From contig CABVAY010000036.1 in assembly GCA_902496455.1 (NCBI GenBank), positions 1-18,838 on the forward strand: a stretch of 18,838 bases of DNA, written 5' to 3'. The notes under the pieces are model-generated. The model was not told where the DNA came from. It saw only the letters and a program-made list of their open reading frames with translations, and did no database searches. Each line of letters starts with the position of its first letter. The stretch's first letter is position 1. Origin of the DNA: an uncultured Collinsella sp. (lineage in GTDB: Bacteria; Actinomycetota; Coriobacteriia; Coriobacteriales; Coriobacteriaceae). Below are positions 1-6,893 of this stretch, in pieces. Both the position numbers and the translations under genes were made by a program.

Positions 1-67
1 CGATTCTAGGCGATGGCCCTCCCTTGCTTCTTACACCACGACTGTGCGCGCTACCTTGGACGCTGGG

Positions 68-73
68 TATAAT
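68..73 (+). promoter_or_regulatory. Probable -10 element for the zinc-ribbon gene
   Basis: A perfect TATAAT lies 38 nt upstream of the ATG at 111. A -35 box at the normal distance is weak (TGCGCG around 45-50), so the call rests on the -10 alone. Confidence 0.5.
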
Positions 74-110
74 CGTCGTATTGCATTGAAATGTGGCGAA
101 AGGAGTGGCA

Positions 111-1094
111 ATGTCTCGGTATTGCGCCTCGTGCGGCAAGCTTCTTGCAGATAATGCCAAGTTCTGCACCTCGTGCGGTGCACCTGTTGAGCAAACAACC
201 GCGAGCGATAGCCAGCCCGCTTTTGAGCAGACCGGCTCCCTCGATACGCCGCAAGTCAAGGCGGACGACCCCCTCGCCTATCGCCCCGACCCCGCCGCAG
301 ACCCCGCGGCCGTCGAGACCACGCAGCGCATACCCGTCGCGAGCGACTCGCCCCAACAGCAGCCGGCTCCCGCATACGCGCCCGCTTCGCCACAGACCCC
401 CGCTCCCAAAAAGAGCGGCACCGGGCCGCTTATCGCCGTTATCGTTGTGCTGGTGGCGATCATCATCGCCCTGGTCGTTTTCTTTGTGATCAAGCCTTTC
501 GACAACGCCGCCACGCAGACGTCTGCCGAGGTAGCTAAGCTGCACCATGACGTCGACGACGATGACCTAAAGCCTCTCGGCGATCCCAACAGCCTGTACG
601 ACGATGATGACGATGACGACGAGGATGGCGGCGAAGCAACGCTCTCCGAGCAGAATCTCTACCGCCGACTGAGCGAATACTACGACTTGCTCGAAGACCT
701 CGACAACTACGTCCGTGGCTGCGCGCAGAACTTCAACGGCAGCTATCTGGAAGAAGATCGAACCACCCGTCAAAATCTCGCCGACGTCGCCGAGCGCACG
801 GAGGACACCATCGAGCAGTATTACGACATCGTCGAGGACCTAGACGTCCCGACGAGCTCCAAGAACTACAGCTCCTGGAAAGACATCGTTGCCCTGTACG
901 ACGACCTGGATCACCGCATTGACGCAATCTGTGATGCCTGGGAGATCAGCCTGAAATACGCCAAGCCTGCGGACCACAAGAATGAGATCGTGGCGCCGCT
1001 GTCGCGCGACAACGTGGCGGGCACCAATGACAATAAGTACCGCCTAGACTTTGAGGAGCGCTATCCCGGCGCCAAGCCTGTCGAGGTGAACTAG
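111..1094 (+). CDS. Zinc-ribbon, single-pass membrane protein with acidic extracytoplasmic domain
   Basis: Function is unknown. The 327-residue protein starts with a zinc ribbon (C5xxC8 and C19xxC22), followed by a Pro/Ala/Gln-rich linker to about residue 103. One hydrophobic helix covers about 106-128. The rest is a highly acidic, charged helical region of about 200 residues with a DDDDDDDED run at 164-172 and no further obvious domain. The expected topology is zinc ribbon in the cytoplasm and acidic domain outside; this is inferred from the helix and was not predicted by a program. The ATG at 111 is chosen because AGGAG ends 5 nt before it; an in-frame GTG at 93 has no such site. The gene stands alone, converging on the topA operon. 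Zinc-ribbon/TM proteins are common in Gram-positive bacteria, but their role here cannot be read from sequence. The reading frame is secure; the function is not. Confidence 0.88.
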   Translation: MSRYCASCGKLLADNAKFCTSCGAPVEQTTASDSQPAFEQTGSLDTPQVKADDPLAYRPDPAADPAAVETTQRIPVASDSPQQQPAPAYAPASPQTPAPKKSGTGPLIAVIVVLVAIIIALVVFFVIKPFDNAATQTSAEVAKLHHDVDDDDLKPLGDPNSLYDDDDDDDEDGGEATLSEQNLYRRLSEYYDLLEDLDNYVRGCAQNFNGSYLEEDRTTRQNLADVAERTEDTIEQYYDIVEDLDVPTSSKNYSSWKDIVALYDDLDHRIDAICDAWEISLKYAKPADHKNEIVAPLSRDNVAGTNDNKYRLDFEERYPGAKPVEVN

Positions 1095-1114
1095 CGCTCT
1101 GTCGTTCCCGAGCC

Positions 1115-1168
1115 GGCAGTTAGGGACGTTCCTAAACTGCCGACAGAAAAGGAACGTCCCTAACTGCC
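1115..1168. repeat. Palindromic intergenic element with 19-bp perfect inverted arms
   Basis: The arms 1115-1133 and 1150-1168 are exact reverse complements (left arm GGCAGTTAGGGACGTTCCT) separated by 16 nt. The left copy is itself an imperfect palindrome, because AACTGCC at 1135-1141 also pairs with GGCAGTT at 1115-1121. The element sits between the zinc-ribbon gene stop and the shared terminator, and is rich in the GGGAC core seen in other gaps of this window. Confidence 0.85.
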
Positions 1169-1173
1169 AGATA

Positions 1174-1211
1174 AAAAACGAGCGAGGATTTTGAGGTCCT
1201 CGCTCGTTTTT
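1174..1211. terminator. Bidirectional rho-independent terminator
   Basis: Arms AAAAACGAGCGAGGA (1174-1188) and TCCTCGCTCGTTTTT (1197-1211) pair over 15 bp with an 8-nt loop. There are T-runs on both strands. It serves the zinc-ribbon gene (plus) and topA (minus, ending at 1239), which converge here. Confidence 0.9.
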
Positions 1212-1238
1212 GTTTTAGGTGATGTTTCGACCGTGCGG

Positions 1239-3848
1239 CTACTTGTCGGCAGCGGTCTTTTTGGTAGTCGACTTCTTGGCCGTCGTCTTTTTGACGGTCG
1301 TCTTCTTGGCAGCAGTCTTCTTTGCCGCCGTCGTCTTCTTGGCCGCCGTCGTCTTCTTGGCCGTGCTCGCCTTAGTCGTGGTCTTGCGGCCGCGGGCGGG
1401 TTTCTTCTCCTTGGTCGGGCAGTCCATGTTCACGCAGATGCGCCACGGGCCGCGCGCCGTGTTGACCACCACGATGGGGGCGCCGCACTCGGGGCAGGTC
1501 TCGCCCGTCGCCTCGAGCTTGCCACGCGCCGGCAGCGGATAGCTCACGCCGCAGTCATCGTAGTTGGTGCAGCGGATAAAGCGCTTGCCGCTCTTTTCGC
1601 TCTTGTGCGCGATCAGGTCGCCATGGCGTCCTGCCTCGGCGCACACCTTGCACTCGCCCACCTTAAGGTCGGGCTCGTAGTTGGTGGGGCACGTCGGGTT
1701 CACGCAGATCTCGAAAGCCTTCTGGCGGAACGGCTGGCACTTAATGCGCGGCGCGCCACACTCGGGGCACACGGCCGCCTCGCCCTCGAGCGGGCTTACC
1801 TTGACGCCGCTCGGCACCGGATAGGTCACGTCGCAGTCGGGCCAGCCCATGCAGCCGATAAAGCTGCCGCGGGTCTTGGCGCTCGTCTTCATAACCAGGT
1901 CCTTGCCGCACTTGGGGCAGGCGCCCACGCGCGCATCGGCCGTGACGGCGTCGCTGATGGCGTCGCCCAGCTCCTGCGTGTGCTTGAGCAGCTCGTCGAG
2001 CACACCGGCCAGCAGCGCGCGCGAGTGCGTCACGACATGCTCTTCGGTGTCCTCGCCGCGCTCCACGCGGGTCATGTCGCCGTCGAGCTCACTGGTCATA
2101 TCGGGGCTCGTGATGCGCGGGGCAAACTGCGACAGCGCGTCGATGATGGCGATGCCCAGTTGGCTCGGCTCCACGGGATCGTTTTTGAGATAGCGCACGG
2201 CATACAGACGCTCGATGATGCTCGCGCGCGTGGACTTGGTGCCCAGACCGCGCTTTTCCATCTCCTGCACGAGCTTGCCCTGGCTGTAGCGCGCGGGCGG
2301 CTCGGTCTGCTTTGCCTCGAGCTTAATGTCGAACACATCGACCGTATCGCCCTGCTCCAGCGGCGGCATCTGCTCATCGCGCTTGAGTCCATACGGATAC
2401 GCCTCGCGGAAACCCGGGGTCACGAGCACGTCACCCGAGGCCACGAACGGCTCGCCGTTGACGTCGAGCTCGAGCTTGGTGTTCTCGATGGTCGCAGGCC
2501 CCATAAGCGTCGCCAGGAAGCGACGGGCGATGAGGTCGTAGAGTTTGCGCTGGCCGCCGTCGAGCGTGGACGGATCGCCCTCGCCCGTGGGATAGATAGG
2601 CGGGTGGTCGGTGGTCTCGACCTTGCCGCGCGTGGGCTTCATGGGACCGGCGAGCACCTTTTTGCATACAGGCGCCAGCGCCGGGTTGATCTTTGCCAGG
2701 TCGCTCACCACAGCGCCCAGATCGAGCGTCGCGGGGTACACGGTGTTGTCGACACGCGGGTAGCTGATGAGGCCCGCCATGTAGAGGGACTCGGCGATGC
2801 GCATGGTACGCGCAGGCGAGATGCCCTCGGCTGCGGCGGCAGCCTGCAGCGAAGTGGTCGCAAACGGCGTGGGCGGCTGCTGCTTGCGCGAGCGCTTGGT
2901 CACCGCGGCGACGGTTGCCGTCGTAGCGCCGTCAACATGGCCGTACGCCGTCTCAGCAGCATCCTTGTCGGTAAAGCGCGCCGTCTTGTGCGCGATCTTA
3001 AAGCGATCGTCCTCGGCAGCGCCCTGCGCGGCACCCATGCCGCGAATCTGCCAATAGTCCTCGGGCACAAACGCCATGCGCTCGCGCTCGCGCTCGACCA
3101 CCAGGGCAAGCGTCGGCGTCTGCACGCGGCCGGCGGAGCGCACGTTACCAAAGCCGCCAAACTTGGCGAGCGTCAGGTAGCGCGTCAGCACCGCACCCCA
3201 AATGAGGTCGATGTGCTGACGGCTCTCGCCTGCGTCGGCCAGGTTCTGGTCGAGCGAGACGAGATTATCGAAGGCCTGCGTGATCTCGGCCTTGGTAAAC
3301 GAAGAATACTGGGCGCGGGCGACCGGCAAGTCGGGCGCCACCTCGCGCACCTTGTTGAGGGCGTCCGAACCGATCAGCTCGCCCTCGCGATCGAAGTCCG
3401 TAGCGATGATGACGCTGTCGGACTTCTTGGCAAGGTTCTTGAGCGAGCGAATGAGCTCTTTCTCGGCCGGCAGCTTAATGACGGGTGCCCAGGTGAGATA
3501 GGGCAGACTCTCGAGCTTCCAGCCCTTGATGGAAATGCCATCGGCAAGGAACGGCTTACGCTTGGTGTCGTAAGGCGGACGAGCCAGGCCATCGGGCATG
3601 TCGGCCGGCAGTATCTCACCGTCCTCGGTGACCGAATACCAGCCCAGCTTTTTATCGAACAGCACGCTGTCGCAAAAATCGGGCGCAAGGATGTGACCGG
3701 CAAGGCCGATCGTCACGCACTCCTCGCCCTTCCACTCAAAACGGTAGATGGCGGTGTTGTACACCTTGTCCTTTTTGGGCTTGCCCGTGGACAGACGCTC
3801 GGCAATCTGACGCGCGGCGTCGTTTTTCTCGGCGATGATGAGCTTCAA
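1239..3848 (-). CDS. topA: DNA topoisomerase I (type IA) with four zinc ribbons and a Lys-rich tail
   Basis: This enzyme relaxes negatively supercoiled DNA by single-strand cleavage through a 5'-phosphotyrosine. The 869-residue protein has a Toprim domain with E7 and the DFDREGE motif (151-157). The core carries the active-site segment ISYPRVDN, with Tyr363 as the likely nucleophile. Four C4 zinc ribbons follow (Cys at 644/647/666/672, 694/697/715/720, 733/736/760/766 and 785/788/805/810). A tail of AAKKTT-type repeats, about 821-869, resembles the basic tails of actinobacterial TopA and histone H1-like proteins. The start is TTG at 3848, with AGGAG 6 nt upstream; the protein begins directly with the Toprim strand (MKLIIAEKND). 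It is the last gene of the tatA-tatC-hypA-hypB-topA series, 54 nt after hypB. The sequence style (LAGHILAPDF, short N-terminus) looks closer to the archaeal/topo III-like branch than to E. coli TopA; topB is the alternative name. Confidence 0.93.
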   Translation of the reverse strand: MKLIIAEKNDAARQIAERLSTGKPKKDKVYNTAIYRFEWKGEECVTIGLAGHILAPDFCDSVLFDKKLGWYSVTEDGEILPADMPDGLARPPYDTKRKPFLADGISIKGWKLESLPYLTWAPVIKLPAEKELIRSLKNLAKKSDSVIIATDFDREGELIGSDALNKVREVAPDLPVARAQYSSFTKAEITQAFDNLVSLDQNLADAGESRQHIDLIWGAVLTRYLTLAKFGGFGNVRSAGRVQTPTLALVVERERERMAFVPEDYWQIRGMGAAQGAAEDDRFKIAHKTARFTDKDAAETAYGHVDGATTATVAAVTKRSRKQQPPTPFATTSLQAAAAAEGISPARTMRIAESLYMAGLISYPRVDNTVYPATLDLGAVVSDLAKINPALAPVCKKVLAGPMKPTRGKVETTDHPPIYPTGEGDPSTLDGGQRKLYDLIARRFLATLMGPATIENTKLELDVNGEPFVASGDVLVTPGFREAYPYGLKRDEQMPPLEQGDTVDVFDIKLEAKQTEPPARYSQGKLVQEMEKRGLGTKSTRASIIERLYAVRYLKNDPVEPSQLGIAIIDALSQFAPRITSPDMTSELDGDMTRVERGEDTEEHVVTHSRALLAGVLDELLKHTQELGDAISDAVTADARVGACPKCGKDLVMKTSAKTRGSFIGCMGWPDCDVTYPVPSGVKVSPLEGEAAVCPECGAPRIKCQPFRQKAFEICVNPTCPTNYEPDLKVGECKVCAEAGRHGDLIAHKSEKSGKRFIRCTNYDDCGVSYPLPARGKLEATGETCPECGAPIVVVNTARGPWRICVNMDCPTKEKKPARGRKTTTKASTAKKTTAAKKTTAAKKTAAKKTTVKKTTAKKSTTKKTAADK
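1324..1359. repeat. Two perfect tandem 18-bp units in the topA tail
   Basis: GCCGCCGTCGTCTTCTTG occurs exactly twice in tandem (1324-1341, 1342-1359) inside a longer degenerate array of about 1245-1370. On the minus strand it encodes the KKTTAA-type repeats of the TopA C-terminus. Confidence 0.85.
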
Positions 3849-3902
3849 AAGAGGCTCCTATCTCGTATCTCTGCGGCTACGCCCGCCCGTATGGCGGCCG
3901 AC

Positions 3903-4586
3903 TTACGCCCTTGCTTGCTCAATCTGCCCGATGAGCCAATCGCACCAGGCATCCATGCCCTCGCCCTTGCGCGCGCTGACGGAAAACCGCGGCGCCTGCG
4001 GATTGAGGTCATCGAGTGTCTTAGTATACCTATCCATGTCAAAATCGAAAGCCGGGGCCACATCGACCTTGTTGAGCAGCTGCGCGCCGGCGTGCTGGAA
4101 GATGCCCGGGTACTTGATGGGCTTGTCGTCGCCCTCGGGCACCGAGAGAATCATGATGGACAGGTTTTCGCCCAGGTCAAAGTCGACTGGGCAGACCAGG
4201 TTACCCACGTTTTCGATAAAGATGACGTCGATGTTTTGAAGACCCACAGCCTGGTCGAAGGCGTCAACGGCCTCCATGATCATATTGCCCTCGAGATGGC
4301 ACAGGCCGCCCGTGTTGATCTGGATGGCGGGCATGCCGGCTTCCTTCATGGTGATGGCGTCGACATCCGAGGCGATATCGCCCTCGATGACGGCACAGCG
4401 CAGGCCGGCCTTGTCACGTAGACGCTCGTTGGTGCCCAGGATCGCGGTAGTCTTGCCCGAGCCGGGGCTCGACAACACATTGATCACATAGGTGTTTGTC
4501 TCTTTAAATCGCTGTCGCAGCTGATCTGCCAGGCGCTCATTGCGCGACAGAATCGGCGACGCGATATCAATCGTTTTCTCAGCCAT
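3903..4586 (-). CDS. hypB: Hydrogenase maturation GTPase HypB (nickel insertion)
   Basis: HypB is a cytoplasmic SIMIBI-class GTPase that, with HypA, loads nickel into the large subunit of [NiFe] hydrogenases. The 227-residue protein has the P-loop SSPGSGKTT (39-47), a GDIASDVDA switch segment (69-77), the TGGLCHLEGNM signature with metal-site Cys96-His97, Cys132 in ENVGNLVCP, the NKVD guanine motif (172-175) and SARKGEG (204-210). It lacks the N-terminal His-rich stretch and the CxxCGC motif seen in some homologues, so it should not store nickel. The ATG at 4586 has AAGGAG 8 nt upstream. It follows hypA by 55 nt and precedes topA. No hypCDEF or hydrogenase structural gene lies in the window. 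Confidence 0.95.
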   Translation of the reverse strand: MAEKTIDIASPILSRNERLADQLRQRFKETNTYVINVLSSPGSGKTTAILGTNERLRDKAGLRCAVIEGDIASDVDAITMKEAGMPAIQINTGGLCHLEGNMIMEAVDAFDQAVGLQNIDVIFIENVGNLVCPVDFDLGENLSIMILSVPEGDDKPIKYPGIFQHAGAQLLNKVDVAPAFDFDMDRYTKTLDDLNPQAPRFSVSARKGEGMDAWCDWLIGQIEQARA

Positions 4587-4641
4587 ACTTAGCGCTCCTT
4601 ACTTTGGCCCCTTTATACCCCATCACTAGATGGCTAGCGGG

Positions 4642-4998
4642 CTAATCGTCGGGGGTTTCGATTTCGATACTTGCGATATCGAGCTCGCGGCCGTGCAACA
4701 GACGCACATTGGCACCACCACACTGGGGACAGCGACAGTGAAAACGATCGTGGTCGAAAACCTCGCCGCAGTCCAGACACTCGCTTTGTGGATGGACTTC
4801 CTCCACGGCAAGCTCGCAGCCGCGCGTGAGCGGGTCCTCATCGCGAAACGTCTCCCATGCAAAGTCGAGCGCCTCGCGCACGACCTCGGTCATATCCCCG
4901 ATACGCAGCGTTACCAAAACGGCGCGCGAGGCCCCCGCCCCACGCGCCGCGCGAATCACTGTATCGAGTATGCCGTTGACAATGCCAACCTCGTGCAT
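4642..4998 (-). CDS. hypA: Hydrogenase nickel metallochaperone HypA
   Basis: HypA delivers Ni to HypB or the hydrogenase precursor. The 118-residue protein is normal in length. It keeps the N-terminal MHE with His2, the family nickel ligand, and a structural zinc site of C74xxC77 and C90xxC93. The closing GRELDIASIEIE strand is also typical. The ATG at 4998 lies 6 nt after the tatC stop. Its ribosome site GAGGAG is formed by the last codons of tatC, which suggests translational coupling. The pairing with hypB supports the assignment. Confidence 0.95.
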   Translation of the reverse strand: MHEVGIVNGILDTVIRAARGAGASRAVLVTLRIGDMTEVVREALDFAWETFRDEDPLTRGCELAVEEVHPQSECLDCGEVFDHDRFHCRCPQCGGANVRLLHGRELDIASIEIETPDD

Positions 4999-5004
4999 AC
5001 CGAT

Positions 5005-5796
5005 TTACTCCTCGTCGTCCTCATCGTCCGAGAACAGGTCCAGACGGCTCACAAACAAGCCCTCCTTGCCCTCGCGCGCGGTAATGACCACGCGGGCAAT
5101 GGCGAGCGAAATCTCGTAGAGCGAGAGCAGGGCACCATACATGAGGCCCAGCGTAACGGGCGAGCCGTCGGGCGTAATCACAGCCGAGCCCACAAGCAGG
5201 CCCACGTACACGTAGCGCCAGGCGCCGCGGAAGGCCGCGTAGGACACGATGTGGAAGACGGACAGGTAGAAGATGATGAGCGGCAGCTCAAACGCCACGC
5301 CAAAGCCGATCATAAAGAGCAGCTCCATGTTGACGTAGTTCTCCAGATCGGGCAGCGCCGTGGCGACGGCCGAGGTCTCGCCGATAAGCCACTCAAAGCC
5401 CGCAGGGATGATGATGAAGTAGCAGAAGATGGCACCCAGGAAGAACAGCACCGTCGAGGCGAGCACCGTGGGCACGACCCATTTGCGCTCGTTGGGACGC
5501 AGTGCCGGCAGGAAAAATGCCAGAATCTGCCAGATGATCATGGGCGTGCACATGACCACGGCCATCTTGATGGCCAGCGAGAAGCGCAGGCCAAAGCCGC
5601 CGAGCGTGGTGGTGATGTAGAACTTACCGTCCGGCACAAAGGAGCGGATGGGATCTTCCAAGATGTCGAGCACCACAGGCGTGGCGAAATACAGCACGAT
5701 GGCGGCGGCAAACACCGACACGACCACGATGGTCAGGCGGCGACGGAGCTCTCCCAGGTGATCGAAGAGCGGCATGCGCGCAGGTCCGATAGGCAT
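5005..5796 (-). CDS. tatC: Twin-arginine translocase core subunit TatC
   Basis: TatC is the multi-spanning receptor that recognises twin-arginine signal peptides for export of folded proteins. The 263-residue protein has the cytoplasmic N-terminal motif HLGELRRRL (13-21), six hydrophobic segments, the FELPLIIFYLS segment (family FE-P motif), and a short acidic cytoplasmic tail (DLFSDDEDDEE). The ATG at 5796 overlaps the tatA stop by one base (TAATG), with GGGAGG 9 nt upstream; an in-frame Met at residue 8 has less support. Together with the TatA-like gene before it, this makes a minimal TatAC export system. Confidence 0.95.
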   Translation of the reverse strand: MPIGPARMPLFDHLGELRRRLTIVVVSVFAAAIVLYFATPVVLDILEDPIRSFVPDGKFYITTTLGGFGLRFSLAIKMAVVMCTPMIIWQILAFFLPALRPNERKWVVPTVLASTVLFFLGAIFCYFIIIPAGFEWLIGETSAVATALPDLENYVNMELLFMIGFGVAFELPLIIFYLSVFHIVSYAAFRGAWRYVYVGLLVGSAVITPDGSPVTLGLMYGALLSLYEISLAIARVVITAREGKEGLFVSRLDLFSDDEDDEE

Positions 5797-6374
5797 TACT
5801 CATCGCCTCCCTTCGGGGCATCGGCGGCAGCGGCGTCGTCCTCGGCCTCGAGCTCGCGAGCGAGCTGGTCGACGACGGCCTTGCGCTTGCGGGGACGACG
5901 GGCGTAGAGGTCAGCCGTCGTGGGCTCTGCCGGCTCGGGCTCGGGCTCCGGCTCTACAGCAGGCTCAGGCTCGGCGGCGGCAGCAGCAGGCTCGGCCTTG
6001 GCGGGCTCGGCCTCATCAGCAGCGCCTTCGCCCTCGGTGGCACCCTCGCTCGCAGCCTTCTCGGCGGCAAGGCGGGCACGGCGCTCGGCAAAGGTCTCCT
6101 TCTTTGCGGGCGCAGCCGTCTCGACGGCATCCTCGTCCGCATCGGAATCATCATCGACGGCAGCCTTCTTGGGCTTGACCGGGGCCGATGCGGCCTCGCT
6201 CACCGGATCGATAATCTCGGACTGAACAACGGCCGTCATCTTTTCCTGCGTCTCGCGGAACTGACGGATGGCACGGCCGATCGTACGGCCCATCTGTGGG
6301 AGCTTATCCGGGCCAAACAGCAAAAAGCCGAAGACCACGATGATCGCGAGCTCACCCTCTCCAATACCAAACAC
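5796..6374 (-). CDS. tatA: Twin-arginine translocase TatA/TatB-family subunit
   Basis: This subunit forms the Tat pore or bridges to TatC. Read from GTG at 6374, the protein has 192 residues. It has a short N-out, a transmembrane helix (about 6-20), the FGPDKLPQMGR hinge (20-30) and an amphipathic helix to about 45. A long acidic low-complexity tail follows, rich in Ala, Glu and Pro with repeated EPEP units, and ends in a basic then acidic segment. GTG at 6374 is preferred because GGAGG lies 5 nt before it and the product begins at the family position; a start at 6419 would add 15 unrelated residues. The FGPDKLP hinge is TatB-like, whereas the single-copy minimal setting suggests a bifunctional TatA, so the A/B label is uncertain. 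It heads the tatA-tatC-hypA-hypB-topA series. Confidence 0.88.
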   Translation of the reverse strand: MFGIGEGELAIIVVFGFLLFGPDKLPQMGRTIGRAIRQFRETQEKMTAVVQSEIIDPVSEAASAPVKPKKAAVDDDSDADEDAVETAAPAKKETFAERRARLAAEKAASEGATEGEGAADEAEPAKAEPAAAAAEPEPAVEPEPEPEPAEPTTADLYARRPRKRKAVVDQLARELEAEDDAAAADAPKGGDE

Positions 6375-6449
6375 ACATACCTCCAAGGCTCGATGTGAGT
6401 CGAGCCCGCACCGCGCCATTCGGCCGGAACTCGTCTATTCATTCGGTCA

Positions 6450-6455
6450 AGTATA
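6450..6455 (-). promoter_or_regulatory. Probable -10 element of the tat-hyp-topA operon
   Basis: TATACT on the minus strand lies 76 nt upstream of the tatA GTG. Just upstream is an 18-bp palindrome CGGACG-CCAAAA-CGTCCG (6461-6478), which covers the spacer and -35 region and may be an operator. The -35 box itself is poor. Confidence 0.4.
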
Positions 6456-6527
6456 GCGCCCGGACGCCAAAACGTCCGAGCGCATCACAAACATATGCCA
6501 AACAGCACGCCCTTTTGGGGGCAAAGA

Positions 6528-6842
6528 TTATGCAGCGGTGATCGAAATCTCCTGGTCGACACCCAACAGCTGGACCACGCGCATCACCGGGGGCTGCACA
6601 TTGGTGCAGCTAAAGCGCTTGCCGTGGTCGACCGCGTGGTGTGCGGCGCCCACGAGCACGCCAATGCCCGTCGAATCAATGTAGCTCACCTGGGCAAAAT
6701 CGAGCTCAACGGCCTCGGTGGGCTGCTCGAGCGCCAGGTCGATGGCATTGCGCAGGCTATCGGCGTTAGAGATATCGATCTCGCCGGTTACCTTAATGGT
6801 GTAGAGCTCTGGCGTGGGGTTGGTGGAAATACCCAAATCCAT
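6528..6842 (-). CDS. STAS-domain anti-sigma factor antagonist (SpoIIAA-like)
   Basis: The 104-residue protein is a single STAS domain. It carries the motif YIDSTGIGVLV, with Ser57 as the residue normally phosphorylated by a partner serine kinase/anti-sigma factor. Known relatives (SpoIIAA, RsbV) bind the anti-sigma factor when unphosphorylated and so free a sigma factor. No kinase, phosphatase or sigma gene lies nearby, so the partner is unknown. The ATG at 6842 has AAAGGAG 7 nt upstream. The gene is 51 nt downstream of the aminotransferase and probably co-transcribed. No convincing terminator separates it from tatA, so read-through into the tat operon is possible. Confidence 0.9.
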   Translation of the reverse strand: MDLGISTNPTPELYTIKVTGEIDISNADSLRNAIDLALEQPTEAVELDFAQVSYIDSTGIGVLVGAAHHAVDHGKRFSCTNVQPPVMRVVQLLGVDQEISITAA

Positions 6843-6893
6843 GTATACGCTCCTTTACGTATCGAAAGTGCGGATAGTACGGGAAGCCGCGCG

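Noticed and set aside
571..650. GAC/GAT-rich stretch in the zinc-ribbon gene as a microsatellite or phase-variable repeat
   Set aside because: The codons alternate irregularly between GAC and GAT and keep the frame, so it is a coding Asp run; slippage was not evident.
1191..4421. A 1076-codon open frame on the plus strand
   Set aside because: It lies antisense to topA and hypB, which have clear catalytic motifs. The product is Arg/Leu/Ala/His-rich without a domain; it is a by-product of GC-rich third positions.
4630..5907. A 425-codon plus-strand frame over hypA and tatC
   Set aside because: It is antisense to two well-supported genes and of random composition.
6509..6522. GCCC/GGGC stem after the STAS gene as a terminator
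   Set aside because: Only four base pairs and no T-run on the minus strand.
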